Positions 11,901 through 22,671 of a DNA stretch of 64,000 bases are shown piece by piece; the stretch's first letter is position 1, and each line of letters starts with the position of its first letter. The notes beneath the pieces were generated by a model that saw nothing but the letters and a program-made list of their open reading frames with translations, ran no database searches and was not told where the DNA came from. Position numbers and translations under genes: made by a program. Source of the DNA: Chlorella sorokiniana (Eukaryota; Chlorophyta; Trebouxiophyceae; Chlorellales; Chlorellaceae); the NCBI GenBank assembly GCA_025917655.1, contig CP084616.1:434001-498000 (forward strand). Reading direction: 5' to 3'.

Positions 11901-12430
11901 CGGTACCATCGGCTATATGCCCCTGGAGCGCATCCAGGACAACCTGTTCACCAAGGCCGCCGACGTCTACTCTTTCGGCGTGCTGTGCTGGGAGATGCTG
12001 AGCGGGCAGCGCGTGGGCGGGGCGCCAGCCGGTGCAAATCCTCTACGCCCGCACCGCTCTGAAGCTGCGGCTGGAGCTGCCCGCCGACGTCCCGGGCTGC
12101 CCGTCGAAGTTCAGGGTGGGCACCGCTGTGTGCTGTTGTACAGCTTGCATGTGTACCGCTGTGTACCGCTTGTCGCCTGCATGCCCGGCCCTGCCGCCCC
12201 TGGTTCTCCTCTTTCATCGCCCCAGCTTCTTGTGGCTTCTTCTAGAGCTGCTCATGCTGACGAGCCCGTTCCGACATCATGGCCCTTACATGCTCACAAG
12301 CTGCTTGCTGCTCTCTGCTTGCTGCGCTCCGCAGGAACTTGTGCAAGCCTGCTTGTCTGACGAGCACACTCAGCGGCCCAGCTTCTGCGCCATCTGCGAG
12401 ATGCTGTCCGCCTTGCTGATGGCGCCGTGA
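8921..12430 (+). CDS. TKL protein kinase, N-terminally acylated (tandem copy 1)
   Basis: The ATG at 8921 gives MGCATSS, a typical myristoylation (Gly2) plus palmitoylation (Cys3) signal, so the kinase should sit on a membrane. A long low-complexity Ser/Pro region (to about 10277) precedes the kinase domain. Exons supported by GT-AG sites are 10471-10596 (GAFGRVYRGTW, VAVKIL), 10781-10847 (KKLSHPNLVQTLEHA), 11091-11315, 11509-11643 (catalytic loop HGDLTAGNVLL), 11837-12115 (DFGLAR, activation segment, DVYSFGVLCWEML) and 12335-12430. HGDLT replaces the usual HRDLK, as is common in chlorophyte TKL kinases, and the catalytic Asp is kept. Compared with copy 2, one base is missing at 11873-11875 and two at about 12007-12014. 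Without them the frame stops at 12001, inside helix F. This is either consensus error (one extra G restores DPGEHQLLTRSCG) or a dying copy. Confidence 0.82.
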
Positions 12431-13287
12431 CGCTGGGCCTGTCTCGCTCCCTCGCCCTGCCCGCTTGCGGGGGCTTGGCCTGCCCCTGCCCTCTACCCTC
12501 GATGAATGAAGCCTGAACGCACGCAACGCTACCTGTCCCCCTGGCTTGCCGCACGCCGCGGCATTCCTGCAATTTTCATTGCGCCAATGCAACCATGCAA
12601 TCCTTCTCATCTTCACGTCCCGCCGGCTTATACATCGTCGCACCCGCCCGATACCTGCGACCTCGCCTCTCCCGCTTCCCTTCAGAGACCTACCTGTCTG
12701 TGCAGCGCCGTTTCGCACTCTGATTGCGCATTTCCAAGTGCACCGCTGTTCTAAATCTGTGCCCTGCTATGCATACGAGTGGCTCCATATTTTGTCTTAT
12801 TGTTGTCCCTAATGCATTCTTTCATGTTGCAACACGCCGTACTACCGGGTAGCCACCTGGCGTCACGCTGAGAGAGCGGGAATGAAGAGCGGGTCCTGGT
12901 GGGGAGTGATGGTGGCTGAGATTGCAACAGTGAGGCGGCTCACGTCAATGTAGTCACGAGCACATCCACAGGAGTATGACCATGGTGCTGCACTCCTGAC
13001 TGCAGCAGCAGCAGTGGCGATCGTCAGCCTTCGCAGTCCGACAGCTGGCGCCCCCACCGCTGCAGCCCCAGCAATCAGTCCCGTACTTTTCGTAGTTGGG
13101 CTTGAATTGCACGTGATCCACCCCTGGCTATCATCATCAGGAACCATCGCAGCGCGCATAGCCAAGCGGAAACCCAACCTTTCGGGGCGCTCTCTGCCAC
13201 GTGTGAGGGCCTGTGCATTTCGGTGCTCAGCGCTCCCAAGCCTTCACGACTTTGTATTATCGCTTTACGCTACTTGCATTAGCCGTC
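12431..13287. other. Spacer between tandem kinases
   Basis: This is the 3' flank of kinase copy 1 and the promoter of copy 2. It is less GC-rich than its surroundings in places (for example 12760-12820). I see no coding support, repeat or RNA gene. Confidence 0.6.
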
Positions 13288-16200
13288 ATGGGCTGCTCAA
13301 GCAGTAAGGTTGGGGAGAAAGCTTCCGTGCCCCCGCTTTTCCGCCCCAAGAATGTGTGTCAGGTTCGCTCAAAAATACCTTCAGGCGTGTCGGAAAGTAT
13401 TCGCGCCGGGTTGCAGCGCTGCTGGGGTCCTGCCACCCGCTGAAGGCTCTAGCGCCGCTCCGCCTGCCGCCCCCTGCCCGTACTGGACCCTCCTCATGCA
13501 GGCAAATCCCGAGATTGCTGGCGTAGACAAGGCGGGCATCCAGGGCTGGCTGCCCTCCCTGGAGCATATGGGCTCCTGCCAAGAGCCGCCAGAGCTGGGG
13601 CCCGCATGGCTGCAGGCGATGATGTGAGCAGCGGCACCCCGTAAGGGCGGGTCTTGGGCCGGCCGCCGGCTGGCTGCGGTGTTTGAAGGGGCCCTTGTGC
13701 CCCCGCGGTCTGTCTGGTTTTGACCTCTTGACCAGAACCCCCCGCCTGCCGGGCTGACTACCTTTGACCGTCAGGATCTTGCAAGAAGCTTCGAGGAAGC
13801 CTGCATCCGCCCGCCCCGCCACCCCCACTGGGCACCTGCGCCCCTGTGCTTGCCCCACCAGCCCCCCTTCCCCCCATGCCTGCCGCAGCGACCGGGAGTG
13901 CCTTGACAGCTGGGATGATGGCCGATTCGACGCCATCACAGACCTGCTGAAGGAGCTGCTTCAGGTGGGGGGCAGGCTGTGGGGACCACAACCTGCCAAG
14001 AATCACACTGAGCAGGCTGGTGCTGGCGGCTCTGCCTGCACCCCGCAGGCCCCAGTGGCCCGAGTGTCCCTCACCGCCGCCGGGCGCCAGGCACTCTACG
14101 GCGCAGCGGGCTCTGACTTCCGCCACCCAGACGGTGCGCACCCAGCCCCGCTTTGGCTGCGCTGATCTGGTTGGCCCGCGCCTGCCCCGCAAGCGTCCTG
14201 GGCCGGCAAGGCCCTGGGCAGGGTGCGTGTCGCTGTTTGCAGGGCGTACTCCACTGCCCACGCAAGCCAAAGGCGGTACCCAACCCCGGCTGCCATTCCT
14301 CCATACACACCACGATTCAAAATTCTGAACATTCCGCCACCCCCCCCCCCCCCGGGCTGGCCGCGTCTGCAGGCGAGCGGCATGCATGCTGCAGGGCCAG
14401 CCGGCGGGCGCACCACCCAAGCATGCAGTTGGTCCCGGACACGCGGGCAGACGCCCGCTTCGGCGCTGCGCGTGCGTGGCGGGCCCGCCCCACGTGCGCT
14501 TCTTCGCCGCCGCCCCTCTGGTGCGCACCGAGGCTCGCACACGCCCCAGCACTTGCTGACTCTGCGTGAGGCGTGGCTTTTGAGTCGGCCCAGCCGAGGC
14601 CTGGTCGCAGCCTCCTTGAGCGCTTCCAGTGGCCTGGCTGGCAACAGGGGTTGGGCCAACAGGGCGTGCTGCTGCGGCTTCCTCCCTCACCCCCTCACCC
14701 TGCTGCCACCACCGCCGCGCTGAAGGTTTCAAGCGAGGGGCACGTGCTGGGCAACCTGGGGGTCATGGACACGCGGCCCCGCAGCTTCCCGGCAGGTGCG
14801 CTGCATGCCTGCATCCTCACAGCCAGCATGCATGCATCCACGACGGGCTGGCTGTTGCTGAGGAGCATACGGCGTCGCGCTGCGTCGCAGGCACCCTGAA
14901 CATCATCTGCAGCTTTGCTGAGCTGGCGGTGCGGGAGCTGGAGCGGGACAGGGATGTACCGCCGGAGCCGCGGAGCGCCCTGCCAGCGCTGCCCCTCGAT
15001 GCTCAGCAGCGGGCTGGTGAGCAGGAGGGAAGCCCCCACCCTGCCCTGCATGCTGCCCGCCTCACCAGCACACATACAAACGCCACCCCACCACCACACA
15101 CACATGTGCTTCGCCCCTGCAGTGCGTGCGCTTTCATCGTCCCGGGAGGCGGTACTGCTGCTGGACCTGTCCCGCCCCACCTGGCCCATCCAGTACGTGA
15201 ATGAGCGGTGGTGCGCCAGCACAGGTGAGCGCCGCTGCGCCCTCAGCCGCTCGACCGCGGCGCTTGTGCTTGGCTGCGGCGCCGTGCAGGCCGCAGGCAC
15301 GCTTGTGTCTGTTGTGCACGGCGCTTTGTTGCCCCTTGGCTCACGGCGTGTGGCGGCGGGAGGCCAGCGGGGACACAGGCTGCTGTTGGCCCCGATCCAG
15401 CCTGAGCAGGGGATTGGCGGATTCTGAGCGAAAGCCTGTCGGGCCCATCGCGTCCCACGGCTGCACCCCCGCAGGCCTCACGGAGCAGGACTGCCTGCGC
15501 ACAGGCCTGTGGCAGGTGCTGGATGTGGCTGAGGACCAAGAAGCGCTGGAGCTGGCGGCCGGCTCGCTCCGGGCGAGGGCCCCCTTTGCCCTGACCATTG
15601 CGGGTGGGTGGCTCCTGCCAGGGCGTGCGCTGTTGGCTGCACACACCCCAAGCTGGGCTATGCCCCCGCCCCACCCCCAACCCCACCCACCCACCCACTG
15701 CTGGCAAGCCTTGGCAGCCCTGTGTGCAAAGCGGTGCTGAGGAGCGGTGCTAGTGCTGCTGCGACGACGGCTGCGCGACCGAGCCTGGCGGCTCCCTGCC
15801 GGCGCTGCTGCCTCGCTGCCTTCTGTTGGCCCATTGCTGGCTGGTGGCGCCTCTCTCCTGTAGGTCCCGCGGGCCGACAGCTTACTCTGGAGCTCCGCCC
15901 CGCTACGGCAGATCACCTGTCGGCGGCAATGCCACCCGTGGGCATCCCCAACCTCATGGAGAGCTCGGGCGAGGCGACGGGTGGGGCTGGGCCGCGGCCG
16001 GCAGCTGCTCAGTGGCAGGAGCAGGGCTCCCTGGCTGCCAGCTGGCGGCCGGCAAGCCCTGCTGCCTGCTCTGCTTGCTGCTTGCCTCGGTTGGGTTGGA
16101 GCGATGCTGGCCGCTCTTCCGCCTCACCGACCCTCTGCCCCTCCAACCCCAACACCCCTCGCAGAGAGTGGCGCGGACGACGGCCTGAACAGCCTCTACT

Positions 16201-19200
16201 TTGGCGTGCTCTGCTGTGAAGACGGAGAGGCTCTGTCCCCCATGCTCTCTCGTGCGCTGTCGTCGATGCTCTCCTGCGCGCTGCCCTCCATGCGGGCTCT
16301 GGAGGCTTGGCCGCCGCCGCCGCCGCCGCCCTGCAAGCGTGACGGCCCGGCAGGGGTGAGGCGCGAGGCGCGGGGGAGAAGGGGGAGGGCGCTGCCTGCA
16401 GCGCCTGTCGCACGCCGCACCAGCAGCCGGGAAGGAGGCAGCCCTGGGCGCAGGTCGCTGCGTGCGCCACGGCCCACCCCGCTCCGCTTGCCTCCCTATG
16501 CCACAATGCTGCCGCAGCGGCACTGCCTCACCAACCTGGACTCGGCCAACGGCAGGGGCGTGGAGGGCGGCCAAGGCGTGGCCAAGGGCGCGCTGGGCGG
16601 CGGCGGTTGCCAGCTCAGCGGGGTCCCCATCGGGGACGCCTCGCCCCAGCCGTCGTGCACCCTCACCCACCACACCCGCCTCTCGTACGGCATCGCTCGC
16701 CCCGTGGCACTGAGGGGCCTCAAGCTGGGCCCGCTGCTGGGCAGGCAAGGGCCCTGCCGGTGCATGCAAGCTGGCTCTGCGCAGGCAGCTGCCCTGGCCG
16801 GCCTGTGTGCCCGTGGCGTGGGCCCTTTCTCCTCCTTGCAGCGTGCTCTGCCGGATCTTATGTCCACCCCACCCGCTCGACGTGTTTGTGCTGCTGTACT
16901 GCATTGCAGCGGCGCGTTTGGGCGGGTGTACCGCGGCACCTGGCGCGGCGCCAGCGTGGCGGTGAAGATACTGTCCACGTGGGCCGACCCGGCCCAGGGA
17001 ACCTCTGCCACCCCAGCGCAGCTGGAAGCGCTGCTGAGGTGCGGGGCGGCTGGCTGGTGCAGCCCGGCCTCACTTGCCAGTTCAGCAGGCTTGGCCAACG
17101 CAAGCACAGGCAGCGGTGCAGCGAGAATGCTGCAGGAGCGCGCTGCCCTCCCGGCTGGCTGAAGCCTGCAATCAGGGGGCGCCCGAAATTACAAGGCAGC
17201 GCGTTCCCAGCAGCGCGGCTGTCCAGCTGCGCTTGCTGGGACTGCGTTGCGCCGGTCGGCGTGGTGTGCTGATCATTGGTGCGACGCCAAGGGATGCCTG
17301 ATGCTTGGCACATGACGCCTCCCTCCCCGCAGCAAGCGGCTGTCCCACCCCAACATCGTCCAGACCCTGGAGTTTGCTGTGCAGACGCAGGATCAGGTGA
17401 GGAAGGGGGCCGCAGTGCGGGCGGCAGGCGGCAGCGCAGCCATGCAGGCGCCCCCGCCAGGCTGGCATGTGCCCGCTGCCAGCACGGCGCCGCCGAGCAG
17501 CCGCAACGGTCTGGCTGGCCGGATGTTGCGGCTGCAGATGAGCCGTGTTCTGCTTTGCACCGCCGGCCTTCCCAGCTGTCGTCCTCCCTCAAAGGGAAGA
17601 GCTCCCCCACCCCACCCCACCCACCCACCCACCAACAAACACACACACACACACACACATGTGCGCGCATTGCAACCAACCCCACCCCACCCCCACTACA
17701 TCACTTGGCTCCAGGACATCAACCCGGTGCACACATCCAACCTCCCCCCCCACCCCCACCCCCACCCCACCCCCACCTCTTGGCTCCAGGCCATCAATCC
17801 GGTGCACACAGAGTGGCTGGCGGACGACTTTGGCGACACGGACGAGGGCGGCTGCGCTCCCGGATCGTGCCTCAAGCAGCGGCAGCAGACCTGGATTGTG
17901 CAGGAGGTGCGTGGGGTGCTTGGGAGGCCGTGCGCCGCTGGTGGGGTTTAATCCTGCCTGCCGCGCTGCAATGCCAGCAAGGCGGTTGCAGACGCGCCCG
18001 AGACAGATCCCATGTATCATGGTTAGGAATGGATATGTTCCATCTAAATGGCCCTGGCGCACCGCCCATCAACCGCACCCCCATTCCCGCCCCCTTCACT
18101 CCGCGCCCCTCCCCCTCTATTTCCTGCAAAGCAGTTCTGCGACCGGGGCACCCTGGCTGATGCCATCTCCCGCGGCTGGCTGCGCAAGCGCTGCTCGCGC
18201 TCCCCGCAGCCCGACCTGCACTCAGTGCTGGCCACGGCACACGACGTGGCGGCGGCGCTGCGCTGCTGCCACGAGCAGGGGGTCCTGCACGGCAACCTCA
18301 CCGCCGGCAACGTGCAGCTGGCGGGGATGGGCGACGCGGCCAGCTGGGATGAGCGAGGTTTCCAGGCCAAGGTGAGGTTGAAATGAATGTACAGGGCCCC
18401 CTTCAAGCACAGGGGAATGCCGCTTGTGCTGCTGGTGGACCGTTCCCAGGCTGCCTCTGCCGCCGTGCTGCTGCGCCTCGACTCTGGACGCCACACACAG
18501 CTGCCCGCGGGCTGCTGGATGGCCCTCCAGCATTGCTCGGCATCGACGCTCCCCCACCCTCCTGCCGCCGTGCTCTTTCTGCACCTGGGGCCGCCGCAGG
18601 TGGGCGACTTTGGGCTGGCCCGCGTCCTGGACCCCGGACAGAACAAGCTTCTCACCAGATCCTGCGGTACCATGGCCTACATGCCCCTTGAGCTCATCCA
18701 GGACAACCTGCTCACCAAGGCTGCCGACATCTACTCTTTCGGCGTGCTGTGCTGGGAGATGCTGAGCGGGCAGCGCGCGTGGGCGGGGCGCCGGCCCGTG
18801 CAGATCCTCCACGCCCGCACCGCTCTGAAGCTGCAGCTGAAGGTCGGCGAGGGCATCCGCTGCCCGGCGCGCTTCAAGGCAAGCCCCTGCCCGCTCCCCT
18901 TCAACAGCCTCAGCGGCGCTGGGCTGGCAGCTGCTGACTGCAGCCAGCAACCAGCGACCGACCAGCGGCTGGTGCCAGGAAGCTGATGTTTGCTTCGGGG
19001 CCGGCGGAGCCCGCGCATGCAGCGTCTGCCGCTGCTTCAACCCGCCGCTGCCTGTACCCTGGGCGACCCGTCCCCCTTTGGCCTGCCCGCAGGAGCTTGT
19101 GACGGCGTGCCTGTCGGACGACCACACGCAGCGGCCCAGCTTTGATGAGGTGGTGGCGGAGCTTGAGGCGCTGCTGCCCGCGGGGCTTCAGGGGGCATGA
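13288..19200 (+). CDS. PAS-like / TKL kinase, N-terminally acylated, catalytic Asp replaced (tandem copy 2)
   Basis: Starts MGCSSSK (dual-acylation signal). N-terminal exons have no recognised domain. Exons at about 15121-15602 and 15870-16240 carry a PAS-like segment (WPIQYVNERWCASTGLTEQD; LYFGVLCCED). Kinase exons are: end of the LKLGPLLG exon at 16744, then 16910-17038 (GAFGRVYRGTW, VAVK), 17333-17396, 17790-17906, 18135-18371 (HGNLTAGNVQL), 18600-18878 (DFGLAR, TRSCGTMAYMPLE, DIYSFGVLCWEML) and 19093-19200. The frame through the domain is intact. HGN means the catalytic-base Asp is Asn, so phosphotransfer should be weak or absent while the ATP-binding Lys and DFG remain: a predicted pseudokinase, perhaps a light/redox/ligand-sensing scaffold. 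Two introns use GC donors where copy 1 has GT. Near-identity to copy 1 around the P-loop and activation segment indicates recent duplication or gene conversion. Confidence 0.85.
17704..17812 (+). repeat. 75-bp-spaced duplication of a 3' splice site
   Basis: The sequence CTTGGCTCCAG followed by a CATCAA-CCGGTGCACACA block occurs at 17704 and again at 17779. Both copies contain the acceptor CAG and the start of the same kinase-copy-2 exon (DINPVHT / AINPVHT). The offset is exactly 25 codons and the intervening Pro/His-rich text is open, so either acceptor keeps frame. Confidence 0.8.
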
Positions 19201-19832
19201 GGGCCCCGCACACTCCCCAAGGCCTGTCCAGGACTTCCCTCCCCCATCCCTTTCTCATCCCCTTTCTCGATGCAAACGCTAATAATGACCTCTGCCACTC
19301 GCCCGAATGTGCCAACGGTCGTGGCCGAGGGCTGCACCGAGCTGCACTGCCGGTGCCTGCCAGCATCAGCTCTGAACGCCGTCTCACAAGTTTTGATATG
19401 TAGCATTGCTTCCCTGTGTGTTCAAATAAGAACCATCCCACCCTGTGCTTTCGACTCAATGCATGGTGCCACTTTTCACGAACTGCCGAACCTGCGACCG
19501 ACCCCGCGCTGCTGCCGTGCCGCCACCTTCTTTCCCTGCGAACCTCTTGTACCTGCTTGTTTCACAGTTGGCTGCTATACGACCACTTCATTGAGGTATC
19601 CCTGCTGTGGAACCAGCCCTGATGAGGTTCTCACTGCCCAGGTTTAGGGGCGCTGAGTGGCGAGGTATGGCGCCGGTGGCGCCCGCTCGGCGCTGTGGCT
19701 TGTTTCTTTCAAATCGAAGCAGGCCACACCTCAGCTTGGCGTCGGCCAGCGTCATCTCGACCTTTTCAACGCCATACTTCAGCCGATCAGTTGCAGTCCT
19801 TCGATCCGCGCCAGCCCTGTCCGCAAGGTCCC
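19201..19832. other. Spacer between kinase copy 2 and HDAC
   Basis: 3' flank of the kinase and promoter/5' UTR of the deacetylase. No coding support, RNA gene or repeat seen. Confidence 0.6.
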
Positions 19833-22478
19833 ATGGCAGGCTATTCGGGCGACTTCGACTTCCGCTCGGACGACGAGGAATCAGTGACGCTGAATCAACG
19901 GCAGCGGCTGCCTCCCGAAGCCGTTGCCCCTGTCGTCGCAGCCCCCGCCCCGCCCCTGCCGCTTCCTTCGCCGCCAGGTGATGGCCCCCGCCCGATGCTC
20001 TACATCAAGTCTGACAGGCTCACGGAGCTGAGTCGGCGCATGCCCGTCAACCAGGACCGCCCGGCGCTGGTGCACGGCCTGATTGAAGCTTATGGGCTGC
20101 TGGAGGTGCGCGGCCGCCCGCCGCTGCAGTCAGCCTGCTCCCGACAGCTCACACAGATGCATGCTGCCAGGCACCGCAGCCAAACGTCTGGCTTGCTTTT
20201 GGGGTCGAATGAGCCTTGTCTCCACTTGAGTCGCATCTCATCGCTTGCTGCAAAGCTGACGCGGGATCTGTGTCACCAGTCCCAACCCGCAAGCCCTTTG
20301 ACTGGCACCCTGCGCCGGTCCCGCCTCTGCCTGCCCGCCGGCAGGGTGCTGAGGTGGTCCCAGCGCCGCCCGCCAACGCGTCAGAGCTGCTGGAATTCCA
20401 CAGCAAGGAGTACCTGCAGGCACTGGCGGGCTGGGAGCGGCTGCCGCAGCGGCGACGGGCGGAGTTTGGGCTTGAAGACGACTGCGCGCCCTTCCCAGGG
20501 TAAGGGGGCGGTGGCAGCTGCGTCAGCAGCACCCAGCTGGGCCATGGGGGCCTGGCCGGCGGCAGTCAGCAACAACAACGCCGGCAGCAGTGCCGGCACG
20601 CGCAGCGAATGGCGGCGCTCTGCTCGGCCCCGTGTGTTGCGCAGCCCACCCGTGCATGCAGCGCCCGCTCACTTGATGCACCCAGCTCTCAGCTCACCCA
20701 CCCACCTATACCCCCTCCACCCACCCCCACCCACATACCACGCCCTGCAATCAGTCTTTACGAGCTCGCGGCGCTCACAGCAGGCGGTTCGCTGGCCGCG
20801 GCGGCGGGGCTGTGCAGCGGGCGGCACCGCCTGGCCGTGCACCTCGACGGCGGGCGGCACCACGCGCGCAAGGCCGCCGCCGCCCGGCTTCTGCTACGTC
20901 AACGACGTGGTGCGCTGCCGGCCGGTCCGCTGGGTTCCGTCCTGTGACATGTGCTGGCGCGCAGGGGGACGGGGGAGGGGGGCCTGCAGCATTGCATCAC
21001 CTGGTGTGTTCTTGCGGGGGGGAGAGGGGGCCGCGGGTTCGTGTTGGGGGTGCTGTGTGCGCTGCAAGGTGGTGGTGGTGGCGCCCCCACAACACCCCCT
21101 TGCGGAGCACTCCACCGCCTGCTCCAGCTCGTTTGCAGCCGGAGCCAGAGATGCATGGCCACACCGCGCCTCGCTTGTAAGCTGGCCCCCGCTGCCCCCA
21201 CCAGCCCTGGATGGGCACCTAGCCCCCCTGGGTCGGCGGCGGCCGCAGGTGCTGGCCATCCTGCGGCTTCTGGGCAGCTTCCGCCGCGTCCTGTACCTCG
21301 ACATCGACGCCCACCACGGCGACGGCGTGGAGCTGGCATTCCTGCACACCCCCGCGTGCTCACGCTCAGCCTGCACAAGCGCGCCCCCGGCTTCTTCCCA
21401 GGCAGCGGCGCGGGGGGGGCCGGCGGCGCGGGCGCCGGCGCCGGCTTCGCCCTCGACCTGCCGCTGGGGGAGGGGGCGAGGGATGAGGTGTTCGTGGCGG
21501 CGCTGCGCGTGCTGGGCCGGGGCGGCCGCCGCCTTCCAGCCGGACTGCGTCGTGCTGCAGTGGTGAGGGGGCAGCGGTCAACTTCTCTCTTGTGACGTGC
21601 TATGGTTTTGGCAGTGGTGTTTGTGTGGTGTGGGGGAGGGGCGCGTGGCATGCGCTCAGGCTTGGTGCGCCTGCTCCCTCATGCTCGCTGGATTGACCCA
21701 CAGCAGCCAGTTGCAACCGTCGTCGCTGCCTTTCTAATTCCCGCCTTTCCCCACCTTCCCGCACAGCGGTGTGGACGGCCTGGCGCGGGATCCGCTGGCG
21801 GCGGCCTGGGGCTTGACCCCGGCCGCCTACGCCGCCGCCGCCGCCGCCGAGGCCGCAGCCTGGGGCGCCCCCTGCTGCTGCTGGGCGGCGGCGGCTACGA
21901 CTCGGCGGCGGCGGCGGCGGCGTGGGCGGGCGCGGTGGCTGCCCTGCTGGGGAGGAAGCTGCCGGACGAGGTACCGGAGCACGACCACCTGCACCGCTAC
22001 GGTCCCGGATTCACGCTGTCCTCCGGTACCGTACTGCCGCCCTTTTGTGCACTGCCTCGTTTGTTGGTTGGTTGCTGTGTGTTTGAGGAGGCTGGGCGGC
22101 AGCATGCCGCCAGCGCTGCGCTGCGCCTGTATGGGCTGCTTCGCTGCACCCCCAATCCTCATCGCGATGCCCTTCCACTCATGTTGGCCGTTGGCCCCTG
22201 TCCCCCCCCCACACCCTGCAGCCACCAAGCGGCTTCTGCCGCAAGACACCACTGATGCGGCGGAAGTGATGGCTGCCTGCGGCTCGCTGGTGGAGGGCCT
22301 GCGAGGGGGCCGTGGCCCGCGCCCGCTCTGCTCACGGCGGCGGCGGCAGGTCGCAGTCATGTGCAGCGGCGGGGTTGGGGCCTGCAGCGCCGCCCAAGCG
22401 GCTCAAAGCAGCCGGATGATGCTGCAGATGCGTGTTTGGCATGCGCGCTTGAGAGGCCTGCTGCTCAGTAACAAGTAA
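19833..22478 (+). CDS. Class I histone deacetylase, HDAC8-like
   Basis: The ATG at 19833 opens an acidic N-terminus (MAGYSGDFDFRSDDEES), then the HDAC fold in order: LYIKSDRL...RPALVHGLIEAYGLL; ELLEFHSKEYLQAL; HLDGGRHHARKAAAA and GFCYVNDVV (catalytic His pair); VLYLDIDAHHGDGVE (zinc ligands Asp and His); LTLSLHKRAPGFFPGSG; QPDCVVLQ...GVDGLARDPL; LLLLGGGGYD (transition-state Tyr); the final exon starts ATKRLLPQDTTDA and ends at TAA 22478. The order and the early VHGLIEAYGLL motif fit HDAC8-type class I enzymes, which remove acetyl groups from histone lysines. All expected catalytic residues are visible, but the frame jumps four times at C/G runs (20883-20885, 21349-21353, 21519-21522, 21868-21872). 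Adding or removing one base at each restores the canonical text, so I read the gene as intact. Stop to stop, it faces the GLG1 gene 194 bp away. Confidence 0.9.
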
Positions 22479-22671
22479 GGAACAGCTTCAGCCAGAAAGG
22501 ATCAAGTTGCAGATAACTGGCCGTGTCCGGGCGCGGTGCATTGGCATTACAGACTGGTGCTGCCAGCAAAATCTAAAGAGCTAGGGATCGACTGATGATG
22601 TTCGCGACACGGCGCGGCGCCGCATGGCGCTTGACCACAGCGCGCGCAGCGCGTCGAGGCCGTTGTTGAAG

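Noticed and set aside
21352-21358. Programmed ribosomal frameshifting in HDAC, aminotransferase and other genes
   Set aside because: Jumps occur in many unrelated genes, in both directions, at plain C/G runs without slippery heptamers or conserved downstream structure. Consensus error is simpler.
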